From NCBI RefSeq assembly GCF_050613145.1, contig NZ_CP192507.1, forward strand, positions 1,488,001-1,552,000: a DNA stretch of 64,000 nt, given 5' to 3'. The DNA comes from Lysinibacillus_B sp050613145. Its GTDB lineage: Bacteria; Bacillota; Bacilli; Bacillales_A; Planococcaceae. A program made the translations under genes and the position numbers. The notes below the pieces were generated by a model that saw only the letters and a program-made list of their open reading frames with translations, did not search any database and was not told where the DNA came from. Positions 34,644 to 43,689 of the stretch are shown piece by piece; position 1 is the stretch's first letter, and the number at the start of each line of letters is the position of its first letter.

Positions 34644-35461
34644 CGAAACAACCAAAAGAACGTGTAGACGTTCTATTAGTGGAGCGTGGGCTTTGTGAAA
34701 CACGTGAAAAAGCAAAGCGCTCCATTATGGCAGGGCTCGTCTATTCCAATGAAACGCGCATCGATAAAGCAGGTGAAAAAATTGCTATCGATGCGCCGCT
34801 TCAAGTGAAGGGTTCTGACCTAAAATATGTGAGTCGTGGTGGATTAAAGCTTGAAAAAGCATTACAAATTTTCGATATGTCAGTCGAAGGAAAGTTAATG
34901 CTTGATATCGGCTCATCTACAGGCGGCTTTACAGACTGTGCTTTACAAAATGGGGCAAAACACTGTTATGCGCTGGATGTAGGCTCTAACCAATTAGCGT
35001 GGAAAATTCGTTCAGATGAGCGTGTAACGGTCATGGAAAAAACAAATTTCCGCTACACAAAGCCGGAAGACTTAGTAGAAGGTTTACCGGATTTTGCAAC
35101 GATTGATGTGTCATTTATTTCGCTGTCACTTATTTTGCCGGTATTAAAAACGGTATTAATGCCTGGTGGCGATGTGATGGCACTTGTGAAGCCACAGTTT
35201 GAAGCAGGGAAAGAAAATGTCGGTAAAAAGGGCATCGTCCGCGAGCCTAAAATCCATTTAGCTGTGCTTGAGCAAACAGCTACAATGGCAACAGAAGTAG
35301 GTTTTGCCGTAGTAGACGCCTCTTTCTCACCTATTACAGGTGGCGAAGGAAATATCGAATTTTTATTCCATTTAAAAAATCCAAAAGATGGTGAAGAATT
35401 GACGCCGTTTACGGATTTTACACGTGTCGTAAATGAAGCACATGCACAACTAAAATCATGA
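34640..35461 (+). CDS. tlyA: TlyA family rRNA 2'-O-methyltransferase
   Basis: A 273-residue protein (YqxC). An N-terminal S4 RNA-binding domain (VDVLLVERGLCETREKAKR, about 8-60) is linked by YVSRGGLKLEKAL to an FtsJ-type SAM-dependent methyltransferase. That domain shows LDIGSSTGGFTD (near 90), ALDVG and LVKPQFEAG. The family methylates 16S and 23S rRNA; older hemolysin labels are misleading. Coupled with dxs (ATGA overlap). Confidence 0.93.
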   Translation: MTKQPKERVDVLLVERGLCETREKAKRSIMAGLVYSNETRIDKAGEKIAIDAPLQVKGSDLKYVSRGGLKLEKALQIFDMSVEGKLMLDIGSSTGGFTDCALQNGAKHCYALDVGSNQLAWKIRSDERVTVMEKTNFRYTKPEDLVEGLPDFATIDVSFISLSLILPVLKTVLMPGGDVMALVKPQFEAGKENVGKKGIVREPKIHLAVLEQTATMATEVGFAVVDASFSPITGGEGNIEFLFHLKNPKDGEELTPFTDFTRVVNEAHAQLKS

Positions 35462-35467
35462 AGAAAC

Positions 35468-35496
35468 ACAGCTCACTCTTAAATAGAGTGAGCTGT
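35468..35496 (+). terminator. terminator of the xseA-tlyA operon
   Basis: Perfect 12-bp stem ACAGCTCACTCT/AGAGTGAGCTGT with a five-base loop and a short T-rich tail. Confidence 0.85.
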
Positions 35497-35520
35497 TATT
35501 GTATGCTCATACGTATGGCT

Positions 35521-35560
35521 AAAAAGACAAAATCTTATACGTAGGATTTTGTCTTTTTGA
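35521..35560. terminator. second, stronger hairpin between tlyA and argR
   Basis: Perfect 14-bp stem AAAAAGACAAAATC/GATTTTGTCTTTTT with a ten-base loop. It is flanked by A and T runs, so it can end transcription in both directions. Confidence 0.85.
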
Positions 35561-35685
35561 ATTTTCTTAAAACTCACAAAGTATTGAAATAAACGCTTTT
35601 CCCCCTGCTATATTCAATTTTTCTTGTTTTTTTTTTATGCAAATGTTAGTGTAAATATACAATTAATTTTTTATGAGGTGAAGAT

Positions 35686-36135
35686 ATGAATAAAGGTCAA
35701 CGTCATATTCGAATTCGCGATATTATTACAAATAATGAAATTGAAACACAAGATGACTTAGTTGAGCATTTAAAAAATGCAGGCTACAATGTGACACAAG
35801 CAACTGTATCACGTGATATTAAAGAGCTACATTTAGTGAAAGTGCCACTACAAGACGGTCGTTATAAATACAGCTTACCAGCAGATCAACGCTTTAACCC
35901 AATTCAAAAATTACAGCGTGCATTAGCAGATGCATTTGTTTCCATTGATGGGGCATCGCATTTTCTAGTAGTGAAAGCTTTACCTGGAAATGCTAATGCT
36001 ATTGCAGTACTACTAGACCATTTAGATTGGAATGAAATTTTAGGCACGATTTCAGGGGACGATACGATTTTAATTATTTGTCGAACGGAAGAAGACCGTG
36101 AAGAAATTAAAAACAAACTATTAGACATGCTTTAA
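35686..36135 (+). CDS. argR: arginine repressor ArgR/AhrC
   Basis: A 149-residue regulator. The N-terminal winged helix-turn-helix carries TQATVSRDIKELHLVKV (about 38-54). The C-terminal hexamer and arginine-binding domain has the GTISGDDTILIICR pattern (about 120-133). It represses arginine synthesis and activates catabolism genes in response to arginine. It lies directly before recN, as in B. subtilis. Confidence 0.97.
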   Translation: MNKGQRHIRIRDIITNNEIETQDDLVEHLKNAGYNVTQATVSRDIKELHLVKVPLQDGRYKYSLPADQRFNPIQKLQRALADAFVSIDGASHFLVVKALPGNANAIAVLLDHLDWNEILGTISGDDTILIICRTEEDREEIKNKLLDML

Positions 36136-36150
36136 TTTGGGGTGGTATTT

Positions 36151-37842
36151 TTGTTACGAGAGCTGAGTATTCGAAACTTTGCCATCATAGATGACTTAAC
36201 TGTTAGTTTCTTTGATGGCTTAACTGTGCTTACAGGGGAAACAGGCGCAGGAAAGTCTATTATTATCGATGCTGTTCATCTGTTAGCAGGTGGACGTGGG
36301 TCGTTAGAATTTATCCGTCACGGGGCGCGAAAAGCGGAGCTAGGCGGTCTATTTCAAATTTCAAATGATGATCATCCGATTTATGCAAAGTTAGAAGAGG
36401 CGGGTATTGAAGCAGAGGAAGGGACCATTATTTTACGACGCGATTTAAACGATAACGGGAAAAGTGTTTGTCGTGTAAATGGTAAATTAGTGCCACTTTC
36501 TGTGCTTCGTGATATTGGTGGCAGTTTAATCGATATTCATGGACAACATGAAAACCAAGAGCTGATGGATGAGAAGCGTCATATTAATTTACTCGATCAT
36601 TTTGCACAGGACGAGTTGCAAGAAGTAAAAGCGCGGTATCAAGCACTTTACGAATCGTATCGTGAATTGAAAAGAGAAGTACAAGCACTTAATTTAGACG
36701 AGCAGCGTACAGCACAGCGTATCGATTTATATCAATTCCAAATTAATGAATTAGAAGAAGCGGCATTGAAAGTGGACGAGGAAGAACAGTTAACGGAAGA
36801 ACGTCGACGATTAATGAACTTCCATAAAATTTTTGAACGCGCCAATGTTGCCTATCAAGCAATTTTTGGTGAAGCGCAAGGGCTTGATTTTATCGGAAAT
36901 GCGATGCGTGCACTTGAAGATATTGCAGGTCTTGATACGAATTTTAAAGAAGCATCAGAAGCGGTCACATCGAGCTTTTATGCATTGCAAGATGCCGCGT
37001 ATCAAATTCAGCATGTACTAGACGATTTAGAATTTGACCCAGAGCGTATGAATGAAGTGGAGCAACGTTTGGCACAATACCAAGCAATGAAGCGTAAATA
37101 CGGTACGACGGTAGAAGAAATTTTAGCGTATCAAGCGAAAATAGAAGAAGAATTAATGCAGCTTATTAATCGTGATGAAACGATTCAACAAAGTGAAAAG
37201 CGCCTTCGTGAAATGGAAGAGCAATTAAACCGCTTTGCTGAACAGTTAACGGCTATCCGAAAAGACAGTGCTATCGTTTTAAGTGAAGCCATTATGAATG
37301 AACTACGGGTGCTTCATATGGAAAAAGCGAAGTTTATCGTTCATTTTGAAGCATTAGAGCAATTTGATATTAACGGAAAAGACGACATTGCTTTTTATAT
37401 TTCAACAAATGTGGGTGAACCACCAAAATCTTTACCAAAAATTGCGTCAGGTGGAGAACTTTCACGTATGATGCTAGCATTAAAAACCATTTTTTCATCG
37501 TCAAACGGCATTACATCTATTATTTTTGACGAAGTGGATACAGGCGTAAGTGGACGAGTTGCCCAAGCGATCGCTGAAAAAATTGTAGATATTTCCGTTA
37601 ACTCGCAAGTACTATGTATTTCCCATCTACCACAAGTAGCTGCGATGGCAGATCATCATTATTACATTAAAAAGCAAGTCGAACATGATCGTACATTTAC
37701 GACTGTTACAGAAATTAAAGGCCAAGCACGTATTGAAGAAGTCAGCCGTATGATGAGTGGAGCGGAAATTACCGATTTAACACTACAACATGCAACAGAG
37801 CTGATTGAAATGGCAAAAGAACGAAAACAAGTGATAAATTAA
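36151..37842 (+). CDS. recN: DNA repair protein RecN
   Basis: A 563-residue SMC-like ATPase acting early in double-strand break repair. Walker A TGETGAGKS is at about residues 28-36, a long coiled coil with a central hinge covers about 150-390, and the signature ASGGELSRMMLALK and Walker B IIFDEVDTGVSG lie near 434-465. The TTG at 36151 follows TGGGGTGG and gives the family N-terminus MLxELSIxNFAII; a GTG 9 bp upstream is less likely. No clear LexA/DinR box was seen. Confidence 0.95.
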   Translation: MLRELSIRNFAIIDDLTVSFFDGLTVLTGETGAGKSIIIDAVHLLAGGRGSLEFIRHGARKAELGGLFQISNDDHPIYAKLEEAGIEAEEGTIILRRDLNDNGKSVCRVNGKLVPLSVLRDIGGSLIDIHGQHENQELMDEKRHINLLDHFAQDELQEVKARYQALYESYRELKREVQALNLDEQRTAQRIDLYQFQINELEEAALKVDEEEQLTEERRRLMNFHKIFERANVAYQAIFGEAQGLDFIGNAMRALEDIAGLDTNFKEASEAVTSSFYALQDAAYQIQHVLDDLEFDPERMNEVEQRLAQYQAMKRKYGTTVEEILAYQAKIEEELMQLINRDETIQQSEKRLREMEEQLNRFAEQLTAIRKDSAIVLSEAIMNELRVLHMEKAKFIVHFEALEQFDINGKDDIAFYISTNVGEPPKSLPKIASGGELSRMMLALKTIFSSSNGITSIIFDEVDTGVSGRVAQAIAEKIVDISVNSQVLCISHLPQVAAMADHHYYIKKQVEHDRTFTTVTEIKGQARIEEVSRMMSGAEITDLTLQHATELIEMAKERKQVIN

Positions 37843-37864
37843 CAGATATGTTGATTATACAAAT

Positions 37865-37905
37865 CGGAAATCAACGTATTCCAATGCACTATTTAACAAT
37901 AAAAG
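37865..37905 (+). repeat. remnant of the dispersed repeat's right flank
   Basis: CGGAAATCAACGT is followed by a diverged piece ending TTAACAATAAAAG. The same end sequence and downstream flank occur at 30109-30148, next to the full-length copy. Confidence 0.6.
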
Positions 37906-37936
37906 AAAAATGAACGCGCGTAATAAGTTAATGAAC

Positions 37937-37972
37937 AAAGACAAAGTCGAATTTTCGATTTTGTCTTTTTTT
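37937..37972 (+). terminator. terminator of argR-recN
   Basis: Fourteen-bp stem AAAGACAAAGTCGA/TCGATTTTGTCTTT (one G-T pair), four-base loop, then T run. Confidence 0.9.
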
Positions 37973-38154
37973 ATGGATAGGAAAAGGGAATGTTTTATGT
38001 AATCTAACGCACATCATTTTACCTTGTTAACTGCGTGATATCTGCTTTTTTGTTAATGAACTGATGTAAAGGATACGGCTTTTACATGTGACCTTATTTT
38101 TCCGTTCATAAACGATTAAAAGTGCTACAAGCTAATGAAAAAAGGAGGTGGATT

Positions 38155-39090
38155 ATGAAGCGACTTTTCCATTCATTGTTACTTGTTTGGTTAACCTTAT
38201 TTATGTTTGTCATGCCGATTGAGGCGAAAAAGCTTATACCGATGGGACACACAATCAGTGTTCAATTACAAATGCCACATTACTATGTAATAAATGACGT
38301 TCTTCTTAATAGCGGCGATTGGTTACGTAAAAGCGATCAGTTATTAAAAGTTGATGGGCAAGACATACAGGCATTAAAAGATCAAAAAATTTCATCGAAT
38401 AAAAGCGTTAAGCTTGTGTTGCAACGAGGAGAAAAGCAACATACCGTTCAAGTAACGGGGAATGAATTTCAACAATTAGTAAGCTTTATGAAAAATCAAA
38501 CAGATGGAGTTGGCACTTTAACCTATATCGACCCGGAACGTTTAGAGTATGGCGCGCTAGGACATCAAATTTTTGATCATTCTATAGATGTTACCCCAAA
38601 AGTATTAAAAGGATCACTCTATTTAGCAAACATTGCCCAAATAAAAAAAAGCCGCCCTGGAGAGCCTGGCTACAAAATCTCAAGTAACGAGCGGCATGAA
38701 GGAGAAGTTGGCAATGTATTATCAAATGAAGCGTACGGCATTTTTGGCAAATGGCAACAACCTCTACAACAAAGTCTGTATCCACCACTAGAAATTATAC
38801 ATGGAAATGAAATTAAAATAGGTCCGGCGAAAATGCTCACTTCTATTGAGGGTTCTAAAATCGAAAGTTTTTCCATTAACATCCATAAAGTTACAAATGA
38901 AACGTTTCAATTTACTGTAACGGATAAGCGACTTTTGCAAAAAACGGGTGGCATTATACAAGGCATGAGTGGTAGCCCGATTATACAAAATGATCAATTC
39001 ATCGGTGCTGTAACGCATATGTTTGTGGAAGAACCACAAAAAGGTGCAGCAATCACAATTGTTGAAATGATAAAAAAATCCCCTAATTAA
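38155..39090 (+). CDS. spoIVB: SpoIVB serine peptidase, shortened
   Basis: A 311-residue S55 peptidase with a signal/anchor segment (about 6-24). The catalytic part is complete: GTLTYIDPERLEYGALGHQ with the active-site His (near 145), and GMSGSPIIQ with the active-site Ser (near 280), then GAVTHMFVEEP. In the forespore SpoIVB cuts SpoIVFA and so allows SigK activation. B. subtilis SpoIVB is about 426 residues; the loss lies mainly in the N-terminal and PDZ part. The ATG at 38155 follows AAAGGAGGTGGATT. Confidence 0.9.
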   Translation: MKRLFHSLLLVWLTLFMFVMPIEAKKLIPMGHTISVQLQMPHYYVINDVLLNSGDWLRKSDQLLKVDGQDIQALKDQKISSNKSVKLVLQRGEKQHTVQVTGNEFQQLVSFMKNQTDGVGTLTYIDPERLEYGALGHQIFDHSIDVTPKVLKGSLYLANIAQIKKSRPGEPGYKISSNERHEGEVGNVLSNEAYGIFGKWQQPLQQSLYPPLEIIHGNEIKIGPAKMLTSIEGSKIESFSINIHKVTNETFQFTVTDKRLLQKTGGIIQGMSGSPIIQNDQFIGAVTHMFVEEPQKGAAITIVEMIKKSPN

Positions 39091-39096
39091 TGTCGG

Positions 39097-39135
39097 AATG
39101 ACTACACTTTAAATAAAAGTGTAGTCATTTTTACT
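39097..39135 (+). terminator. terminator of spoIVB
   Basis: Perfect 14-bp stem AATGACTACACTTT/AAAGTGTAGTCATT, five-base loop, T run. Confidence 0.95.
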
Positions 39136-39265
39136 TTTTTTTAATAAAATATTTGTGACGAAAGTTTGACGGGGGAAAGATAAAACAATTTTTCTGTCGT
39201 TTTTAGAGGAATCTATAATACTACATAATCATTTTACGCTATTTAGAAAGGTTTTTTATATAGGT

Positions 39266-39291
39266 TGTCGAATTAGAAAAAATGTGTCAAA
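39266..39291 (+). promoter_or_regulatory. two 0A-box-like sites before spo0A
   Basis: TGTCGAA (39266-39272) matches the Spo0A box core exactly, and TGTCAAA (39285-39291) is a second core match 19 bp on. Both lie 43-68 bp before the spo0A start codon. This suggests autoregulation as in B. subtilis. A SigH-like AGGAAT lies further upstream near 39206, but its -10 is not certain. Confidence 0.6.
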
Positions 39292-39333
39292 TTAACAATG
39301 TTTTTTATGGAAAAATCACTAGGGGGAAATATT

Positions 39334-40125
39334 ATGTCAAAAATTAAAATTGCCATTGCAGATGACAATCGAGATCTGATTAAAATGATGGAGGCCTATT
39401 TTGATAATCACGAAGAGATTGAAGTGATTTTTACTGCATCAAACGGAAAAGTTTGCATTAAGATGTTAGAACAGTATCGGCCAGATGTGTTGCTGCTAGA
39501 TATTATTATGCCTCATTTAGATGGGATGGGTGTACTAGAGGCGATGTATAATGATGAAAAGCTAACTAATATCCCCGTTATTATGCTAACTGCGTTTGGA
39601 CAAGATGATGTGATGAAGATGGCTGTAAATTACGGAGCTTCTTATTTTATGTTGAAGCCATTTGAATTTGAGCAATTGGTACAAAAAATTATCCACGTTG
39701 CAGGGGTGAAAGTAGATTCTGAAAAACGAAAGAGCGTTTTGCAACCAACACAAAATAAAAAGATGGATCAACGCCAGCTCGATACAACCATTACAGCAAT
39801 TATTAAAGAAATAGGTGTGCCAGCACATATTAAGGGCTATGCTTATTTACGAGAAGCTATTCAAATGGTCTATTATGATATCGAGTTATTAGGTTCTGTA
39901 ACAAAAATTTTATATCCAGAAATCGCGAAAAAGTTTGGAACAACTTCATCAAGGGTAGAACGTGCTATTCGCCATGCCATCGAGGTAGCATGGAACAGAG
40001 GAAGCTATGAAACCATTTCAGAAATGTTCGGTTACACAGTGCACCATATGAAATCAAAGCCTACGAATAGTGAATTTATCGCCATGATTGCAGATAAAAT
40101 CCGTATTGAAATGGTCGCGAGTTAA
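39334..40125 (+). CDS. spo0A: sporulation master regulator Spo0A
   Basis: A 263-residue response regulator. The receiver domain has the acidic pair Asp10-Asp11, the phosphorylated Asp56 (LLLDIIMP), Thr (MLTAFG) and Lys (LKPFEFE). After a variable linker the Spo0A DNA-binding domain carries the recognition helix in GTTSSRVERAIRHAIEVAWNRG. The ATG at 39334 follows AGGGGGAAATATT. It controls entry to sporulation. spoIVB-spo0A order is as in B. subtilis. Confidence 0.98.
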   Translation: MSKIKIAIADDNRDLIKMMEAYFDNHEEIEVIFTASNGKVCIKMLEQYRPDVLLLDIIMPHLDGMGVLEAMYNDEKLTNIPVIMLTAFGQDDVMKMAVNYGASYFMLKPFEFEQLVQKIIHVAGVKVDSEKRKSVLQPTQNKKMDQRQLDTTITAIIKEIGVPAHIKGYAYLREAIQMVYYDIELLGSVTKILYPEIAKKFGTTSSRVERAIRHAIEVAWNRGSYETISEMFGYTVHHMKSKPTNSEFIAMIADKIRIEMVAS

Positions 40126-40250
40126 GAAATCAATTGGCTATGCTTATTAATAAGAGGGACACGCACTTTTACAACATCAACACGTTTTAATGATGCTCAG
40201 TAAAGGTAATAAATGTTAAATCTTGTCATAATATCGCAGGAGGGATCCAA

Positions 40251-40493
40251 TTGATTACAGACGGCTTACTACGTGCATTTGATTTAGCAGCACTTCATAA
40301 AATAGACGTTCGAACACTCAAAAATATTCAACGGATAGTAGAAAATGAAGTAAACTGTAATGGTATGGTAGCGGATGATATTACAATTCAGATTGTGATG
40401 TATTTGAAATATTGCAAAGAAGCGGTAACAAATACTATGACTGTACAAGATTTAAAACGAGAAATTACCATTATTGAGAAAAAGTGTGTTTAA
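40251..40493 (+). CDS. small protein of unknown function next to spo0A
   Basis: An 80-residue soluble protein with a TTG start behind a strong GGAGGGATCC site. It is predicted to be helical, with a run of alternating hydrophobic residues (ADDITIQIVMYLKY) and a Lys/Glu-rich end. No family recognised. It lies 125 bp after spo0A and has its own terminator. Strong ribosome site and normal composition favour a real gene. Confidence 0.6.
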   Translation: MITDGLLRAFDLAALHKIDVRTLKNIQRIVENEVNCNGMVADDITIQIVMYLKYCKEAVTNTMTVQDLKREITIIEKKCV

Positions 40494-40572
40494 AAAGTAA
40501 TGTTTAAAATGTTTTCTTTTAGGTGAAAAGTTGTTAGTGATTCGTATTTTTTTAAAATTATCCTTTGTCTCT

Positions 40573-40602
40573 AGGCACTCTATGTTAAGAGTGCTTGTTT
40601 TT
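40573..40602 (+). terminator. terminator after the small gene downstream of spo0A
   Basis: Stem AGGCACTCT/AGAGTGCTT (one G-T pair) with a six-base loop and a TTTTTG tail. Confidence 0.8.
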
Positions 40603-40784
40603 GTGCCTTTTTTAATAAAATATTGATTTTTCTGAAATGTTAAACTGTATTAAGTGGTTATAAAGGAATGATTTTGAAGGTATTTATGTGAGGTAAAAGA
40701 AGTTTGTTGAATAATTTGCTATTTCTTGCTAAACAAAACTTTCGAGATTGTATATACTAGTTTACAAGAGAAAGGAGGATTTAC

Positions 40785-42356
40785 GTGGTCGTCTTTATAA
40801 ATGATTTTTTTGAAATTACCGAACAGAACGGGAAGGTATATTTAAAGACTATGAAGTCGGGATTCCCTTTAAAAGATTTTGACGCTATTTTACGTAGTTT
40901 TCCTCGTATTAAGTTAACGAACTTCGCTGTATTAAAAAATGTTTTATCAAAAGAAAATGCAACACCTGTCGAGGTTGGTCAATGGTTACCGAACCTTGAA
41001 ATTGAAGTATCTCGCGATAAAATGTCTGCTTCCTTATTCATACATGAAACACCCGATTTTATTCGCAGGAATCAACAACAATTACATGCACAAATCACTA
41101 AATTATTAGAAGAACAGCGTATTGTTCATGGTATTTTGCCTATACATATGGAAAATATTATGCCAGGAAAAGCAATATTGATTGCACAAGGAACGCCGCC
41201 TGTGAAAGGCGAAGATGCCAAAATTACTTATTTAGAAATACCTGAACGCAAGCCTGTCATACGAGAAGATGGAAAAGCAGATTACTATGATATGAATTTT
41301 ATTTTTGAAATTCAAGAAGGCTCTTGGTTAGGTGAAAAAATTCCACCGCAGTCAGGGCAGGAAGGGAAAAATGTATATGGAGAGCTGCTACCTGCAGTAC
41401 CAGGACGAGATGCACCGCTAAAATATGACCACAAATCTGCATATGAATGTGAAGAGGATGGGAAAGTAGTTCTCCGTTCGCGTATCTCCGGTGTATTAGA
41501 GCGTCTTCAAGGTCAGATTTCTGTTAATCACCACTTACCGATTAACGGTGATGTAGGGATTGAAACAGGGAACTTAGAGTTTGATGGTTCGATTACGATT
41601 CGTGGGACAGTTCAAAATAGTTTTTCTGTTACTGCAAAAGGGGATATTTCCATTGAAGGACCAGAAGGTGTATCAGGTGCGAAGTTAATTAAATCCATTG
41701 ATGGGGACATTTTTATTCGCGGTGGTATTTTTGGTTTAGGTGAAACTCGGATAGAAGCAGGTGGCAGTATTTTCGTTAAGCATGTGAATGAAGCAAACTT
41801 AATAGCAGGCAACGAGATTCATATAGGTTTTTATGCGATTGGCTCTTACTTGAGAGCGCATTCTATTTTAGTAGATGAGCGCAAAGGTAAAATAATCGGT
41901 GGTACAGCAATAGCTAATAGCCAAATTGTTACAGCGATTTCTGGTAATCGTTTAGAGCGTCGTACGGAACTGATTATCAATAGCATCAATAAACAAGAAG
42001 CTTATGCCATCATTCAAGAAAAGGCAGCACATTTAAAGACTTTACAGGAAGAAGTTTTATCCCTTGAAGAACAAGTAGGTCGTCTAAGTTCTATTGTAAA
42101 CCGATTAAATACGCAACAAATCGCCGCTTTTGAACAAGCAAAATTGAAGTTAAAACAGTATAATGAAGAAGCATTAGAAATTGACCATGAAATTAAACAA
42201 ATGATGAATGACTTACGTAACGTAGGAAAAGAAGAAATTTATGTAACAAAAGAAGCCTATCCGGGGACGTATATCCAAATTGGTAAAAAGTCATCGATTC
42301 TTTCGAAAATGACAAAGGGAAAATTTGCTTTAGAGTTTGGAGAGTTGAACGTTTAA
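40785..42356 (+). CDS. DUF342/FapA family polymerisation-like protein
   Basis: A 523-residue soluble protein of the DUF342 (FapA) family. The N-terminal 130 residues are variable. The conserved block is GQEGKNVYGE near 195-205, then a right-handed beta-helix region rich in Gly/Ile repeats (SIEGPEGVSGAKLI, GDIFIRGGIFGLG, about 260-370), and a C-terminal coiled coil (about 400-480). A GTG start with AAAGGAGG is used. The gene is placed between spo0A and glpQ, away from flagellar genes. It overlaps glpQ by one base (TAATG). Role unknown; the beta-helix suggests an envelope or polymer scaffold. Confidence 0.85.
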   Translation: MVVFINDFFEITEQNGKVYLKTMKSGFPLKDFDAILRSFPRIKLTNFAVLKNVLSKENATPVEVGQWLPNLEIEVSRDKMSASLFIHETPDFIRRNQQQLHAQITKLLEEQRIVHGILPIHMENIMPGKAILIAQGTPPVKGEDAKITYLEIPERKPVIREDGKADYYDMNFIFEIQEGSWLGEKIPPQSGQEGKNVYGELLPAVPGRDAPLKYDHKSAYECEEDGKVVLRSRISGVLERLQGQISVNHHLPINGDVGIETGNLEFDGSITIRGTVQNSFSVTAKGDISIEGPEGVSGAKLIKSIDGDIFIRGGIFGLGETRIEAGGSIFVKHVNEANLIAGNEIHIGFYAIGSYLRAHSILVDERKGKIIGGTAIANSQIVTAISGNRLERRTELIINSINKQEAYAIIQEKAAHLKTLQEEVLSLEEQVGRLSSIVNRLNTQQIAAFEQAKLKLKQYNEEALEIDHEIKQMMNDLRNVGKEEIYVTKEAYPGTYIQIGKKSSILSKMTKGKFALEFGELNV

Positions 42357-43072
42357 TGACAAAATATATCCCTGTTTATGCGCATCGAGGGGCGTCTGGG
42401 TACGCCCTTGAAAATACGTTTGAAGCGTTTGACAAGGCACGTATATTAAAAGCAGATGGTATTGAATTGGATATTCAACGTTCGAAAGATGATGTATTAT
42501 TTGTCTTTCATGATTTACATTTAAAGAGGCTGACGGGTGTTAGTCAATTGATAAACGAGTGTACAGCTGAAGAAGTAAGTGAGCTTAAGTTAGGGCGACG
42601 CTTTTTTCGCCTGTTTGCTAGACAGAGAATTCCGACTTTAGAAAAAGTGTTCCATTGGGCTAATGAGCATCATATGCCGTTAAATATTGAACTAAAAGAG
42701 TCTTTAATTGAGAACATCATGCCGTTCATTCGTCTGTTAAAAACAGTTGATTTGCCTAATGGGAGCCACGTATCTTCCTTTCATGACGAACTGTTGCGTG
42801 CGGTAAAGGTGCATTGTCCTCATATAGAGACAGCTATTATCGTTACGAAGAAATTTGAGTGGGACCGGTTGCACGAGATGCATTATATTAATGCTGTGCA
42901 CGCACATAAAAGATATTATCAACCGCGCTTTTTAGACATATGTAACAAGACAAATAAGCCGATGCGTTTTTATAGTATTCGAGGAAATGAACATTTTTTA
43001 GCATCCCCTCATTCGATTGTCGGAGGATGGATTACGGACTATCCTGACCGCGTAGTAAAGCGCCAGACTTAG
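42356..43072 (+). CDS. glpQ: glycerophosphodiester phosphodiesterase
   Basis: A 238-residue GDPD enzyme (YqiK type) that hydrolyses glycerophosphodiesters to glycerol-3-phosphate and an alcohol. It starts with YAHRGASGYALENTFEAF, carrying catalytic His/Arg and the first Glu. GIELDIQ and FHDLHLKRLTG give the other metal and catalytic residues. Lacks a signal peptide, so it is cytoplasmic. Translationally coupled to the FapA-like gene. Its product would not need glycerol kinase, which matters because glpK is interrupted in this strain. Confidence 0.93.
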   Translation: MTKYIPVYAHRGASGYALENTFEAFDKARILKADGIELDIQRSKDDVLFVFHDLHLKRLTGVSQLINECTAEEVSELKLGRRFFRLFARQRIPTLEKVFHWANEHHMPLNIELKESLIENIMPFIRLLKTVDLPNGSHVSSFHDELLRAVKVHCPHIETAIIVTKKFEWDRLHEMHYINAVHAHKRYYQPRFLDICNKTNKPMRFYSIRGNEHFLASPHSIVGGWITDYPDRVVKRQT

Positions 43073-43112
43073 TGGAGAGCAAAGTATAAATTTTTATGAA
43101 TAAGTGCATAAG

Positions 43113-43152
43113 AAAAAGACACATCCCGATCAAGGTCGAGATGTGTCTTTTT
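43113..43152. terminator. bidirectional terminator between glpQ and yqzF
   Basis: Perfect 13-bp stem AAAAAGACACATC/GATGTGTCTTTTT with a loop of 14 bases that pairs further (CGA/TCG). It lies between converging genes. Confidence 0.9.
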
Positions 43153-43402
43153 AATCTTGAGATGTAGGTTTACGTTCCCATCGTGGTGCTACTTTCCCTT
43201 TTTTACGGTCGCGGTGAAGTAGGAAGCCAGCAAAGAAACCGAAGCCGGCTAAGAAGAAAATGATCCCGACAACGAATTGTAACCAAAGCCAAGGAAATGG
43301 GGAAATTAAATTACTGAATAACGTATCACGCATAAATTTAATTCCAGCAGCAGCCATTAAGCCGGGAATTAAGAGAACGATAAACGCTGCCATACGAGCC
43401 AT
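43151..43402 (-). CDS. yqzF: DUF2627 membrane protein (YqzF-like)
   Basis: An 83-residue protein with two membrane helices (about 5-22 and 40-62), ending in a basic tail (RKKGKVAPRW). It matches DUF2627, found in the same place before the bkd genes in Bacillus. Function unknown. A GGAGGGTTTTTGT ribosome site precedes the ATG. Confidence 0.85.
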   Translation of the reverse strand: MARMAAFIVLLIPGLMAAAGIKFMRDTLFSNLISPFPWLWLQFVVGIIFFLAGFGFFAGFLLHRDRKKGKVAPRWERKPTSQD

Positions 43403-43689
43403 ACAAAAACCCTCCTAATCATAATTTCATTGTACAATGGTCATAGTGAAAGTCAAGAATCGACCACTTTATCTTTCTACTAAAATAACATCTAATAAGT
43501 TTTGAAAAATTAGAATATTCTCAATAAAAGACTTTTGTGTATTTTTATTTGCGTTCATCCCCAATAGAAAGTATTGTAAATTTATAAGGCGAATTATTAT
43601 TGCTTTATAAGTATGTCCTCTACATAAAGTAGAAAAAATAATTTAATTCGAGTAAGTTTTGTGAATTTTATTGAGGAGGGTATAAGTAT

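Larger units (their letters stand above)
37843..38154. other. intergenic region between recN and spoIVB
   Basis: This 312-bp stretch holds a tail-end remnant of the dispersed repeat (37865-37905), a terminator (37937-37972) and a seven-bp palindrome ATGTAAA/TTTACAT (38064-38070 with 38081-38087). No forespore promoter could be assigned with confidence. Confidence 0.6.

Noticed and set aside
36136..36150. LexA/DinR box upstream of recN
   Set aside because: No GAAC-N4-GTTC pattern is visible in the region before recN.
38064..38087. Palindrome ATGTAAA/TTTACAT as a spoIVB operator
   Set aside because: Seven-bp arms in AT-rich DNA are expected by chance, and it is not placed clearly relative to a promoter.
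43403..43689. Sigma-54 (SigL) promoter before bcd, as in the B. subtilis bkd operon
   Set aside because: No TGGCAC-N5-TTGCA-like element was found, and no bkdR gene is present.
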